Of a DNA stretch of 42,185 nt, positions 33,333 through 42,183 are shown one piece after another. Location: positions 1-42,185 of the forward strand of contig JAHHQV010000021.1 in assembly GCA_020026175.1 (NCBI GenBank), given 5' to 3'. The notes beneath the pieces were generated by a model, which saw only the letters and a program-made list of their open reading frames with translations, searched no databases and was not told the DNA's origin. The position numbers and the translations under genes were made by a program. Positions within the stretch are counted from its first letter, which is position 1. Each line of letters opens with the position of its first letter. Source of the stretch: Phocaeicola sp. (GTDB lineage: Bacteria > Bacteroidota > Bacteroidia > Bacteroidales > Bacteroidaceae).

Positions 33333-34436
33333 ATGGAATTTACATACATTATATATTTTTCTTTAGTATTGATTTGTTTTATATTCTCAAGACTTGAAAC
33401 AAAATTCAATTCCAAGTCTGATTACTTTATTGGCAAATATGGATTATTAATGATTATAACTTATGCAATTGTAATTGGTTTAAAATATTCTGAAGGAGAT
33501 GATTTTCAAGCTTATTTATTACATTATGAGAATATTTATTATGGTAATGAAGTGGGTACTTATTTTGAAGAAGGTTACCTTATTTTTTGTAGAATATTAT
33601 CAAAATTAAGAATATCTCCTCCACTATTTTTTATATGTTTATCATGCATCAATATAACTGCTATATATTATTCAGTTAAACTAGTTAATATAAATATATT
33701 ACCTTTTGCTGTCATATTATTTATTATGTCTGATTATGGAATGGGATTGTCAACTAACATTTATAGAAATTATCTTGCTTTCTCAATTCTTACTATGTCT
33801 TTTGTATTTATTATTAAAAAGAAATTTTTATGGTTTATTCTTGTTATTTTTATAGCATCTAGTTTTCATACATCATCATTATTAGCTATGCCAATTTATT
33901 TCTTACACAATAAGGATATTATTAAGAAACGAAATTTGCCTATGTGTATATTATTCTTTTGTATTATATATATAATAGGTCCATATCTAATGTCTTCCCT
34001 ATGGGGTGGAATTTCCATTATAGGCAATATAATAGGTTATGGCAATAGAATACAACAGTTTGATATTAACAGACTATCTATAGAATTAGGATCAGGAGGT
34101 GGTATTTTTTTACGTTTTATATTTTTATTATTGCTAATTTTCTATCATCCTAAATTAAAAAAGTTCTATAATAGTTATTATCTATTGTTTTTTAATTGCT
34201 ATTTAATTGGTTCTTTCTTAAAACCAATATTTATGTTAAATCTTAATTTATTTAGAGGTATAACATTTCTGCTTTATTTTGAATATATAGTTATATCAGC
34301 ATTGCTATATTATTTATGTAGAGTTGAAAAAAGAATAATTTTAATGTTGTTTATTCTTAGTATAATTATCTTTTCATTTTTTATGTCTATATACTATTCT
34401 TCAAATTGGATGTCACCTTATGTTTTATTTAAATAA
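33333..34436 (+). CDS. EpsG/Wzy-like polysaccharide polymerase
   Basis: 367 residues with about 10-12 membrane helices. It carries the EpsG-type early motif GLKYSEGDDFQAYLLHYENIY, where the acidic and Tyr residues are conserved, followed by YFEEGYLIFCRIL. Such proteins polymerise flipped repeat units in the periplasm. It is the only Wzy candidate in the window, which together with the Wzx-like gene defines a Wzx/Wzy-dependent pathway. A GT2 gene follows after 6 bases. Confidence 0.8.
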   Translation: MEFTYIIYFSLVLICFIFSRLETKFNSKSDYFIGKYGLLMIITYAIVIGLKYSEGDDFQAYLLHYENIYYGNEVGTYFEEGYLIFCRILSKLRISPPLFFICLSCINITAIYYSVKLVNINILPFAVILFIMSDYGMGLSTNIYRNYLAFSILTMSFVFIIKKKFLWFILVIFIASSFHTSSLLAMPIYFLHNKDIIKKRNLPMCILFFCIIYIIGPYLMSSLWGGISIIGNIIGYGNRIQQFDINRLSIELGSGGGIFLRFIFLLLLIFYHPKLKKFYNSYYLLFFNCYLIGSFLKPIFMLNLNLFRGITFLLYFEYIVISALLYYLCRVEKRIILMLFILSIIIFSFFMSIYYSSNWMSPYVLFK

Positions 34437-34442
34437 GATTTT

Positions 34443-35411
34443 ATGAAAAAAGTTTCTATAATTATGCCAGTATATAACGCTTCTAAATATTTAGAAGCGT
34501 CAGTATATTCTGTATTGAACCAAAACTATTCCAATATTGAGTTATTGGTAATAGATGATTCTTCTACTGATGATAGTCTCTCTATTTTAAATAGAATTAG
34601 TACTCATGATAATAGATGCAAGGTTATTGCTTTATCTAAAAATGGAGGGCAATCAAGAGCTCGAAATGAAGGCTTTAAATATGCTTCAGGGGATTTTATT
34701 TACTACATGGATAGTGATGATATTTTGCCTATTGATGCTATTACATTAATGGTTGTACAAATGGATGAAGATACAGATTTAGTAATAGGCGATTGTATAA
34801 CAAAAGGAGTTGATAATGTGAAATTGTATTCTTTAAAGTTTGATAATAATATTAATCTATACAATCATTACCATATTGAAGAATCTTTTGCAGACGGCAA
34901 ATGGAATAGTGCTCCCTGGGCTAAATTAATTAGAAAAGAGTTTCTAAAATCAAATAATATTGATTTTTTTGAGGGGATTGTAATGGAAGATGAACTTTGG
35001 AATTTTAAAGTTGCTTATTATGCAAAAAAAATAAAGATTATAAAGAATATTGTTTATGAATATTATATAAGAGAGAATTCAACAATGTCTCAAGGAGTGC
35101 AGAACAAGCATATTTCAAGCATGATAATTATTGTAAATGAAATGGCTTGTTTTTTAAAAAACAAAAAAGATAATGTATTAACCAAAAGTTTGGTAACTAT
35201 GGCTTTTAGACTAGTAGCCTCTTTGAATAAAAAGCCTAATAATGATATAAAAACAAAAGCTATATATAAAAAAATATCATATTGTATGAAAGGATATGTT
35301 TTTAATAAAAATATGTTTTCTTCATTTAAAATATTCTGTAAGTCCTTGTTGTTCTTATTACCTGTTTCAACATGGAATACTTATATCAAAATATTAAATA
35401 AAAGATTATGA
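34443..35411 (+). CDS. Family 2 glycosyltransferase
   Basis: 322 residues with a GT-A fold: KVSIIMPVYNASKYLEASV at the start, VIDDSSTDDSLSIL near 36, and the DxD-like YMDSDDILP near 95, which binds the metal and nucleotide-sugar. It is cytosolic or membrane-associated and adds a sugar to the lipid-linked repeat. It overlaps the next glycosyltransferase by four bases. Donor and acceptor are not predictable. Confidence 0.9.
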   Translation: MKKVSIIMPVYNASKYLEASVYSVLNQNYSNIELLVIDDSSTDDSLSILNRISTHDNRCKVIALSKNGGQSRARNEGFKYASGDFIYYMDSDDILPIDAITLMVVQMDEDTDLVIGDCITKGVDNVKLYSLKFDNNINLYNHYHIEESFADGKWNSAPWAKLIRKEFLKSNNIDFFEGIVMEDELWNFKVAYYAKKIKIIKNIVYEYYIRENSTMSQGVQNKHISSMIIIVNEMACFLKNKKDNVLTKSLVTMAFRLVASLNKKPNNDIKTKAIYKKISYCMKGYVFNKNMFSSFKIFCKSLLFLLPVSTWNTYIKILNKRL

Positions 35412-36469
35412 AAGCTTTAATAGTAGTTCCTGGATTAAAAAGATTTCTTCCATATATAAAGATATATGAGCAAATATTATCAAATTATTCAATTGAATAT
35501 AATATTGTAGAATGGAACAGAAATTCTGAAGAATATTTAGAATCAATGAATCCTTTTGTATATTATAGTAAAAACTCATATGTTAAAAACGTTTTTAAAC
35601 GGGGTTTGCTATATATAGGTTATATTTCATTTGTTAAAAACATAATCAAAAATAATAAATATGATTTTCTTATCATAGCAACTCTAGCGCCATCTGTTGC
35701 TCTATATCCATTTATATATAAATATAAGAAGAATTATATAGTTGATATAAGAGACTATAGTATATTAATCGATTATATAAAACCTTTTGTTAAAAAAGTT
35801 TTGAATGATGCTGCATTTACAATTATTTCGTCAAGAGGTTTTAAAAAATGGATTCCTTCAGAAACTAATTATATAATGCATAACATAAGTAATTTAAATA
35901 ATGTAATTGCAGCAAATAATTACTATTATAATCCAATAATTATAGGAACAATTGGTTTCCTAAGAGATTATGATGAAAATATGAAAGTCATAAGTTCTAT
36001 TTCTAATAAAAACGATTTTAAATTAATTTTTGCGGGTACAGGTCAGTCTTTAAAGAAATTGCAAGATTATACTTCTTATATAAAAGCAAATAATGTATTA
36101 TTTACAGGTGAATATAAAAAAGAAGAAGAGGCTAATTTGTATAAACGTGTACATATAGTTAATATAATGATGCCACGAGGAAAATCTTCAGATTCCTTAG
36201 TTTCAAATCGCTTTGTAAATTCTTTAACTTTTTATAGACCTGTTATAGTAACAGAGGGAAGTTATCAAGCAGAATTAGTAAATAAATATAAATTAGGTAT
36301 AGTAGTGAATGACTATACAAAATTACCTTTTCAAATTATAGATTATTTTAAAACATTTAATTATAATGAATTTATAGAATCTTGTGATAGTCTCTTGACA
36401 TCTTGGAAAGAAGAACAGTCTGATACCATAAATAAAATAAAATTATGGATAGAATCTATCAAAAAGTAA
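35408..36469 (+). CDS. Family 4-like glycosyltransferase
   Basis: 353 residues with a GT-B-like layout: an N-terminal KALIVVPGLKRFLPY, and a C-terminal half with GTIGFLRDYDENM, LIFAGTGQSLKKL, NVLFTGEYKKEEEANLY and then FVNSLTFYRPVIVTEGSYQ at the place of the nucleotide-sugar-binding E-x7-E region. Last gene of the AT-rich block. Its stop codon lies inside what may be the left end of the first IS66 remnant (36466 on). Confidence 0.8.
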   Translation: MKALIVVPGLKRFLPYIKIYEQILSNYSIEYNIVEWNRNSEEYLESMNPFVYYSKNSYVKNVFKRGLLYIGYISFVKNIIKNNKYDFLIIATLAPSVALYPFIYKYKKNYIVDIRDYSILIDYIKPFVKKVLNDAAFTIISSRGFKKWIPSETNYIMHNISNLNNVIAANNYYYNPIIIGTIGFLRDYDENMKVISSISNKNDFKLIFAGTGQSLKKLQDYTSYIKANNVLFTGEYKKEEEANLYKRVHIVNIMMPRGKSSDSLVSNRFVNSLTFYRPVIVTEGSYQAELVNKYKLGIVVNDYTKLPFQIIDYFKTFNYNEFIESCDSLLTSWKEEQSDTINKIKLWIESIKK

Positions 36470-36594
36470 TACTTCTTAGTATATTAGCATTAAATACCTG
36501 TATGTCATTTTCTCATACCTTCATGCTAAACTAAAAAATTATAAGATTATGTCTAGAGAAAAAGGCTTTTAAAAACTATAGTCCATTACGAGGT
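36466..36594 (+). pseudogene. IS66-family 5'-end remnant, outermost
   Basis: From ctcatacct (about 36512) through atgtctagagaaaaaggctttt the sequence matches the second remnant and its start codon (36674), with the orfA codons decayed (Glu to stop, Trp to stop). A gtaatac at 36466 is at the right distance to be its old inverted repeat, but this is weak. The remnant is cut off exactly where the next IS66 end begins. Confidence 0.55.
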
Positions 36595-36781
36595 GTAAGC
36601 ATCCAAAATTGGCGTATTGACAAGTATTGCTCTTTCCCATACCTTCGTGCTAAACTTAAAACTTTAAAGATTATGTTTAGCGAAAAAGACTTTGAAAGGC
36701 TGTGGTTCCTCTACAAAACCGAGGGCGAACCCAAAGGAGTTTCCATCAACTCATTCTGTATTGGCAACAATATTCCATACA
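36595..36781 (+). pseudogene. IS66-family 5'-end remnant, second
   Basis: It begins with an IS66-like end (gtaagcatccaaaattggcg, 36595-36614) and continues to an orfA start at 36674 reading MFSEKDFERLWFLYKTEG then SINSFCIGNNIPYS. These are homologous to the intact orfA at 36850 (MYSSEDLERFYFQYQTEA, SLQSFCVKNKVPYN). The frame breaks at 36781/36782, where another IS66-like end begins. It is thus a truncated element interrupted by, or replaced from, the next one. Confidence 0.72.
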
Positions 36782-36849
36782 GTAAGCAGTCAAAAATTGG
36801 CTCATAATTTAAACCTCTATCTTCGCTGCGAACAAAAATTTTAGAATTT

Positions 36850-37212
36850 ATGTATAGCAGTGAAGATCTTGAAAGGTTTTACTTTCAGTACCAGACCGAG
36901 GCTTTGCCTCATGGAGAATCTCTCCAATCGTTTTGTGTTAAGAACAAAGTTCCTTATAACATCTTTCAGAAATGGTTTAAGGATACTCGGAAAAAAGTAG
37001 TTGAAGTCCAGATTGATGGTGTTCCAAAACTTGGTCATGAGGAAAAAACTAAGACTAGTGACCAACCTCAACCGGTATCACAAAGCAGCAATGCTCAACC
37101 TGTCCGTATTTGGGTTGACCTTCGTATCAGCAATGGATTACATTTGTCCCAAAAGAATTTAAGCTATCAGGATTTAGTTCGTATGGTAGAGAAACTGGAG
37201 GGCTTATGCTGA
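36850..37212 (+). CDS. IS66 first-gene protein (TnpA-like)
   Basis: 120 residues with an N-terminal helix-turn-helix-like part (LERFYFQYQTEALPHGESLQSFCVKNKVPYNIFQKWFKDTRKK, as in transposon-type HTH domains). A charged linker and a short C-terminal region ending YQDLVRMVEKLEGL follow; this is typical of the first IS66 accessory gene in Bacteroidetes. It overlaps tnpB by seven bases. Probably intact. Confidence 0.8.
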   Translation: MYSSEDLERFYFQYQTEALPHGESLQSFCVKNKVPYNIFQKWFKDTRKKVVEVQIDGVPKLGHEEKTKTSDQPQPVSQSSNAQPVRIWVDLRISNGLHLSQKNLSYQDLVRMVEKLEGLC

Positions 37213-37517
37213 GTGTTACCGGTCTGAATCATTTTTATTATGTCCGTGATTTCACCGATATGCGTTGTAAGCACAGCCGTGTGTTGTCTATCATTCGTGA
37301 ACGGCTTCACCGGGAACCCAGAGATGGGGATGTCTTTATAATCATGTCGCGCAATCGCAGAATAGTCCGTATGTTTTCATTTGATAATCGTTCATATAGT
37401 CTGTTTGAAAAGAAGTTTGTTGCCGGTTATCAGTTCATGAAAGTGGAGCGAAACGGGGCAGATACTGTTTATCGGATAGACTGGAAAGATGTGGTTCTGA
37501 TTCTTGAAACCCGGTAG
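37206..37517 (+). CDS. tnpB: IS66 accessory protein TnpB
   Basis: 103 residues with the IS66 Orf2 pattern: YYVRDFTDMRCKHSRVLSII, then RDGDVFIIMSRNRRIVRMF, a Bacteroidetes variant of the G.vyvF.nrr....kiL motif. Needed for IS66 transposition in studied elements, role unresolved. Starts inside the end of orfA and precedes the transposase gene by 95 bases. Confidence 0.82.
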   Translation: MLSVTGLNHFYYVRDFTDMRCKHSRVLSIIRERLHREPRDGDVFIIMSRNRRIVRMFSFDNRSYSLFEKKFVAGYQFMKVERNGADTVYRIDWKDVVLILETR

Positions 37518-37612
37518 TTAAAATATTAAAGATCAGATAATTTACTCGTTTTCACATTTGTAGTTTTGCGATTATTTTATTACCTTTAATGCTGTAAATC
37601 AAAGGCTTAAGT

Positions 37613-39159
37613 ATGATCGAGCTGCAAGATATAATTAAAACAAAACGAGAGTTGTTGAGTCGGGAAACCTACTCACGCAACCCTATAAATTATAGTGCAG
37701 GTATGGCAGAGGATCAGAAAGACCGATACATACAATACCTTGCTGAGCAAAATCAGGAACTCAGGTTGACAGGTGATGCCATGAAGCTTGTTTTAGAGGA
37801 TTTTATGGCTCAGATGAAAGAACTGAAGTCTCAGATGTCATCCATGCAATCGAAACATGTTGACCTTGAGAATCGGTTGTCAGAAGAGCATAAACTTCGC
37901 AAATCGGCTGAACGTAAGATAAAATCACTTCAGGAAAGACTTGATTATGCCAATCAGGAACGTTTTGGTGATAGACGTCAAAAGATACAATCTAAAGCTA
38001 AAACAAGTGATTCAGACCGCCGGAAGGAGAAGGATGATTATGATGGAACCGATGATACGCTTCGCACGGATTCGGTTGGTCATGTTCCATCCCAAGAGTT
38101 AAAAGAGCCTTCCGGGAAAGACCGTGACTTGTCCAATCGCCCTGACGGTTATAAAACGATGGGGGTAGCCGGAGAGGCGACAGAGCATCCTTCTGATTTG
38201 ACAAAGGTTCCCGGTCGGATCATTGAAAGGAGAATGGTACGGGTGTTCAGTTTCCGTACTTTCCTTACGGAAGAATGTTTTGAGATGGTTCATTATACAG
38301 AGCCTGGTAAAAAGCCGAAGTGGGGCTATTTCCCTTCTGAAGGCCATCCGGATGTAGTAACCAGTTTTGAAGGCACTAGGGTCACTCCTGAATTTCTGCA
38401 GGCTATCGCCTACGAAGTTTATGTAAAGAATGTGACTTTTGGTCTTCTTCACCAATGGCTGACAGATATGGGCATGACCATTTCTAAAAACACGTTGCGC
38501 AACTGGCTTAAGAAAGGTAAGACATACCTGGACGAACTGGTCTGTGTATTGAAGTCTATAGCTTTGGAAAAAGATTCGATAGTGAACTGCGACGAGACCT
38601 GGTGTAAAGTGCGTAAATATGATCACTATAAGAAGTGCTACATTTGGGTTCTGGTCAACAAGGCCCGGAAAACAGCCATTTTCTTCTATGAGAATGGCTC
38701 GCGTGGTCGTGATGTACTTACAGACTTTTTGGGTGATGCAGAATTGAAGAGTATAGAAGGAACAGTAAGGAAACGACGGAAATCATCGGTAAGATAAGGA
38801 CGGAGCTTTATGATCTGCTGGCAAATCCGGATGAGAGCCGAAGCGAACTTATGGACAAGGCCCTTAACTATCTGAAGAATTTCTGGAACCAGATCTTCGC
38901 CTACAGAAATGACGGAGAATACTCCATAGACAATATGGCGGCGGAAAGGGCGATAAGACCGATTACTGTACAACGAAAGAACAGCCTGTTCTTCGGAAGT
39001 GTGAAGGGTATACAGAACTCCGCAATCTATAATACCTTCATAGAAACCTGCAAACAGGCGGGAGTCTCCTTCAGGGATTACTTCTGCAGGCTGCTCAGGG
39101 AATTAAAAAAGGGAAGAACGGATTACGAAAACCTTCTTCCCATGACAATATGCAAATAA
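37613..39159 (+). pseudogene. IS66 transposase, internally deleted and frameshifted
   Basis: The first frame (37613-38797) contains the leucine-rich coiled-coil N-terminus, a zinc-finger-like/linker region and the transposase core up to NCDETWCKV, the first catalytic Asp, and GRDVLTDFLGDAEL. It then leaves the family pattern after LKS near 38755. A second frame, readable from about 38761 to 39159, supplies the C-terminal part (IIGKIRTELYDLL, NMAAERAIRP with the catalytic Glu, SLFFGSVKG). The roughly 100-150 residues between, with the second catalytic Asp, are missing, and the halves are in different frames. The protein should be inactive. Estimate of missing length is from memory of about 530-residue relatives. 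Confidence 0.88.
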
Positions 39160-39187
39160 TAATCGTTAAATTTGTGGACTCTTTTTT

Positions 39188-39217
39188 AGACGGGTGCCGG
39201 CTGGCACCCGTCTAAAA
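39188..39217 (+). terminator. Hairpin at the right end of the IS66 element
   Basis: A perfect 11-bp GC-rich stem (AGACGGGTGCC, loop GGCT, GGCACCCGTCT) has T6 on its left and AAAA on its right. The T run lies on the left, so as a terminator it would act best on leftward transcription; it may shield the element from incoming transcription. It lies just inside the right inverted repeat. Confidence 0.65.
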
Positions 39218-39350
39218 GGGGGTACCCTAAAATTGGAAGTTTACCTGAAAAGGAGTACCATATAATTGTATACTTTTAAATCCATATCAAATAAATATAC
39301 TTAATAAAGCTATTTATTATACCAAATTTTAATATATAATTATTTTAATT

Positions 39351-40250
39351 ATGAAGATAGTAAACATAATTGGCGGATTAGGAAACCAAATGTTTCAATA
39401 CGCTTTTGCACTAAGCTTACAAGAAAAATTTCCTAACGAACAAATATTAATAGATACATCACATTATCATTATATATTTTTAAAGAAGTGGAAAACTTCC
39501 AACTTACATAATGGATATGAAATAGACAAACTTTTTCCCAATGCATCAATACCAAAAGCAAAAGCATTGCAATTAATGAAAGTTACATGGTATATGCCCA
39601 ACTATTGGCTTAGTAGGATTATACGAAAAATCCTTCCGAAAAGGAAAACAGAATATATTCAAACTCCTTTTAATGACACAACATTTGACGAAGTTGCTTA
39701 TAAACAAGAAGGAGATTGTTATTATGAAGGATATTGGCAAGCCATAAGCTATTATCTACCAATAATAAATAGGATTCAAGAAGTTTTCAAACACCCTAAG
39801 CCAGATAAAATAAATGCACAATATATAAATAAAATTTCAACAGAAAATAGTGTAGGAATACATATCCGTAGAGGTGATTATCTCAATTTTGCTGCATATA
39901 AAGATATATGCAATTTAGAATATTATAAAAAAGGAATATCAGAGATTCTTAAAGATGGAGAAAAACATATTTTTTACATTTTTTCAAATGACTTAAAATG
40001 GTGTAAAGAAAATATTTGCCCCTTATTAGGTGAAAATCCATTTGTGATGGTAACAGAGAATACTGGGGAAAAAAGCTGTTGGGATATGTTTTTAATGACC
40101 TATTGCAAAGATTTAATAATAGCCAATAGTTCATTCAGTTGGTGGGGCGCATTCCTTAATAATCGACAAGGACGGATTATAGCCTCAAAAAAATGGAATA
40201 ACAATAAATCTAATTTAGATTTTTGGGGATCAGATTGGATAAAGCTATAA
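39351..40250 (+). CDS. Alpha-1,2-fucosyltransferase (GT11)
   Basis: 299 residues with the GT11 signatures: IIGGLGNQMFQYAFALSL at the start, HIRRGDYLN near residue 172 (the GDP-fucose-binding HxRRGD), and late SSFSWWGAFLN. It transfers fucose from GDP-fucose to a galactose-type acceptor in the repeat unit. No GDP-fucose synthesis genes (gmd, fcl, fkp) are in the window, so the donor comes from elsewhere. It lies just right of the IS66 element, cut off from the rest of the operon by it; I see no clear promoter of its own. Confidence 0.92.
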   Translation: MKIVNIIGGLGNQMFQYAFALSLQEKFPNEQILIDTSHYHYIFLKKWKTSNLHNGYEIDKLFPNASIPKAKALQLMKVTWYMPNYWLSRIIRKILPKRKTEYIQTPFNDTTFDEVAYKQEGDCYYEGYWQAISYYLPIINRIQEVFKHPKPDKINAQYINKISTENSVGIHIRRGDYLNFAAYKDICNLEYYKKGISEILKDGEKHIFYIFSNDLKWCKENICPLLGENPFVMVTENTGEKSCWDMFLMTYCKDLIIANSSFSWWGAFLNNRQGRIIASKKWNNNKSNLDFWGSDWIKL

Positions 40251-40273
40251 CATATCATAGAAAATAATTATTT

Positions 40274-41089
40274 ATGGAAAATTTCTCAGTTTTACTTTCC
40301 TTATATTGCAAAGAAACAGATTCCTTTTTAAGAGAAAGTCTTGATAGTGTCTTCAATCAAACAATAATACCTAATGAAGTCATCCTTGTGGAAGATGGAC
40401 CTCTTACCCCTGAACTATATACTACCGTCAAAGCATATGTAGATAAATATCCACAAATAAAAGTTGTTCCATTGGAAAAGAATGGTGGATTAGGAGCTGC
40501 ATTAAATGAAGGACTTAAGCATTGTACTAATGAACTTGTCGCTCGAATGGATACAGATGATATTTGTAAGCCTAATAGGTTTGCAAAACAAATTGACTAC
40601 ATGCAACAACACCCAGACATTGATGTATGTGGATGTTGGATTGATGAATTTATAGATTCAACTACAAATGTTGTTTCAACAAGAAAGCTTCCTGAAAATC
40701 ATGATGAAATTTTTCAATTTGGAAAATCAAGAAATCCAATTAATCATCCAGCTGTAATGTTTAGGAAACATGCCGTTCTATCTGTTAATAGTTATCAAAC
40801 ATTTTATTTATTTGAAGACTACTATTTATGGGCGAGAATGTTAGTAAAAGGACTAAAGTTTCACAATATACAGGAATCACTGCTTTTTTTTAGAACATCT
40901 GCTGATATGTTCAAAAGAAGAGGAGGATTTAAATATGCATGTACAGAAGCTTCTTTCCAATGGGCTTTATATAAAATAGGCTATATAAATCTATTATATG
41001 CTTGTAAAAATATAGGTATCAGATTTTTTATACGCATTATTCCAAATAGGTTAAGAGAGCTTATTTACAAAAAACTAATAAGAAAATAA
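40274..41089 (+). CDS. Family 2 glycosyltransferase (AmsE/WbbD-like)
   Basis: 271 residues with a GT-A core: FSVLLSLYCKETDSFLRESLDSVFNQT, VILVEDGPLTPEL, the NGGLGAALNEGLKHC helix and the metal-binding ARMDTDDICKPNRF. The E-D-G pattern plus RMDTDD is typical of AmsE/WbbD-like transferases acting early in repeat-unit assembly. It sits 23 bases after the fucosyltransferase and 11 before the initiating sugar transferase, so it may add the second sugar; that order is inference. Confidence 0.9.
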   Translation: MENFSVLLSLYCKETDSFLRESLDSVFNQTIIPNEVILVEDGPLTPELYTTVKAYVDKYPQIKVVPLEKNGGLGAALNEGLKHCTNELVARMDTDDICKPNRFAKQIDYMQQHPDIDVCGCWIDEFIDSTTNVVSTRKLPENHDEIFQFGKSRNPINHPAVMFRKHAVLSVNSYQTFYLFEDYYLWARMLVKGLKFHNIQESLLFFRTSADMFKRRGGFKYACTEASFQWALYKIGYINLLYACKNIGIRFFIRIIPNRLRELIYKKLIRK

Positions 41090-41100
41090 ATTATAAATTT

Positions 41101-42111
41101 ATGAGCATAGAAAATTTAATTCAAAAAGAGAACAAAAATGACGGTTCTCAAATGCATCTGTATTATAACCCGATGCTTGATACATGGGCTGCTTATGGCT
41201 ATTCAGCCTATGCACTACGTGTTCACGTAAAATCTCATGGTTATGATAATCTGGAAGGGTATTCATCAGAACTTCAGAAGCCTTGCATGATGACAAGTAA
41301 TGAAGTGATGAAAATGATGAGACATGAATTGACTATTGCAGAAGAAATTCATGACGAGTATATTCATTTGTCAATGACTAAGAAAATAGATATGAAAGAG
41401 TATCTAAGATGGCTGGATAAACTACAGACTGAGAATAAAAATAAAGAAGGTCTTATAGTTGAGACAAGAGTCAGCAAATTTGTCCCAAAAGGAGTTTTCA
41501 TCCCTGACCAGATGTCGGCTTTCTCGCGTAATACAAAACGTATTGGAGACTGTATTGCTGCTCTGTGTGCATTGATATTCTTCTCACCTCTTATTTTGCT
41601 TTGCTATATTTTGGTGAAAAAGGAAGATGGTGGTCCTGCAATTTTCAAACAGGAACGTATCGGTCGTTTTGGAAGACCTTTCCACATCTATAAATTCCGT
41701 TCTATGCGTCTGGATGCTGAAAAATTCGGTCCTCAGTTGAGCCATAGCGGAGGGGATGATGATCCTCGTCTTACTAAGATTGGTCGCTTCCTGCGTGCAC
41801 ACCATTTGGATGAACTTCCACAGCTTTGGAATGTATTTGTAGGTGATATGGCATTTATCGGTCCTCGTCCGGAACGTAAATTCTTTATTGACCAAATTCT
41901 TGAATATGACAAGCGTTATGTATATTTGTATCAGATTCGTCCGGGTGTGACTTCTTATGCTACATTGTATAATGGTTATACTGATACTATGCAGAAGATG
42001 CTTCAGCGTTTGGAGTATGACTTGTACTACTTAGGTCACCGCTCTTTCTGGTTTGACTTTAAGGTATTGTTTAATACTTTCCGAAGCATTGTGTTTGGGA
42101 AGAAGTTCTAA
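41101..42111 (+). CDS. WcaJ-like undecaprenyl-phosphate sugar-phosphotransferase
   Basis: 336 residues. The first about 135 are a soluble-looking region with no membrane domain, unlike the four-helix N-terminus of long WcaJ. One hydrophobic helix (IGDCIAALCALIFFSPLILLCYIL) follows, then the bacterial sugar transferase catalytic core (PF02397): GGPAIFKQERIGRFGRPFHIYKFRSMR, LTKIGRFLRAHHLDELPQLWNVFVGDM, FIGPRPERKFF and IRPGVTSYATLY. It transfers a hexose-1-phosphate to undecaprenyl phosphate to start the repeat unit. Codon use is more host-like than in the glycan genes to the left. Probably the committed first enzyme of this polysaccharide. Confidence 0.92.
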   Translation: MSIENLIQKENKNDGSQMHLYYNPMLDTWAAYGYSAYALRVHVKSHGYDNLEGYSSELQKPCMMTSNEVMKMMRHELTIAEEIHDEYIHLSMTKKIDMKEYLRWLDKLQTENKNKEGLIVETRVSKFVPKGVFIPDQMSAFSRNTKRIGDCIAALCALIFFSPLILLCYILVKKEDGGPAIFKQERIGRFGRPFHIYKFRSMRLDAEKFGPQLSHSGGDDDPRLTKIGRFLRAHHLDELPQLWNVFVGDMAFIGPRPERKFFIDQILEYDKRYVYLYQIRPGVTSYATLYNGYTDTMQKMLQRLEYDLYYLGHRSFWFDFKVLFNTFRSIVFGKKF

Positions 42112-42149
42112 AAATATACAAAGCGGCACTCATGTAAAAAACGGAGCAG

Positions 42150-42183
42150 ACTGTTACAGCAAAAACGGCGATGCTGTTACAGT
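42150..42183 (+). terminator. Possible terminator hairpin at the window end
   Basis: ACTGTTACAGC (42150-42160) pairs with GCTGTTACAGT (42173-42183) except for one central T-T mismatch, around a 12-base loop. Whether a T run follows is cut off by the window edge, so it could instead be another inverted repeat. Confidence 0.45.

Larger units (their letters stand above)
36782..39244 (+). mobile_element. IS66-family insertion sequence, defective
   Basis: The left end gtaagcagtcaaaaattggc (36782-36801) and the reverse complement of the right end (39222-39244, beginning gtaaacttccaatttt) are imperfect inverted repeats. In between lie the expected three genes: orfA (TnpA-type), tnpB and the transposase, which carries an internal deletion. 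No 8-bp target duplication is found (tccataca left, ctgaaaag right), consistent with loss of flanking sequence. GC is higher than in the glycan genes on both sides, marking it as an insertion into the cluster. Confidence 0.85.

Noticed and set aside
21896..39290. Short similarity between 21911-21930 and 39249-39268 (taccatataattg)
   Set aside because: Thirteen identical AT-rich bases are expected by chance in a window of this size; no IS end or gene is associated at the first site.
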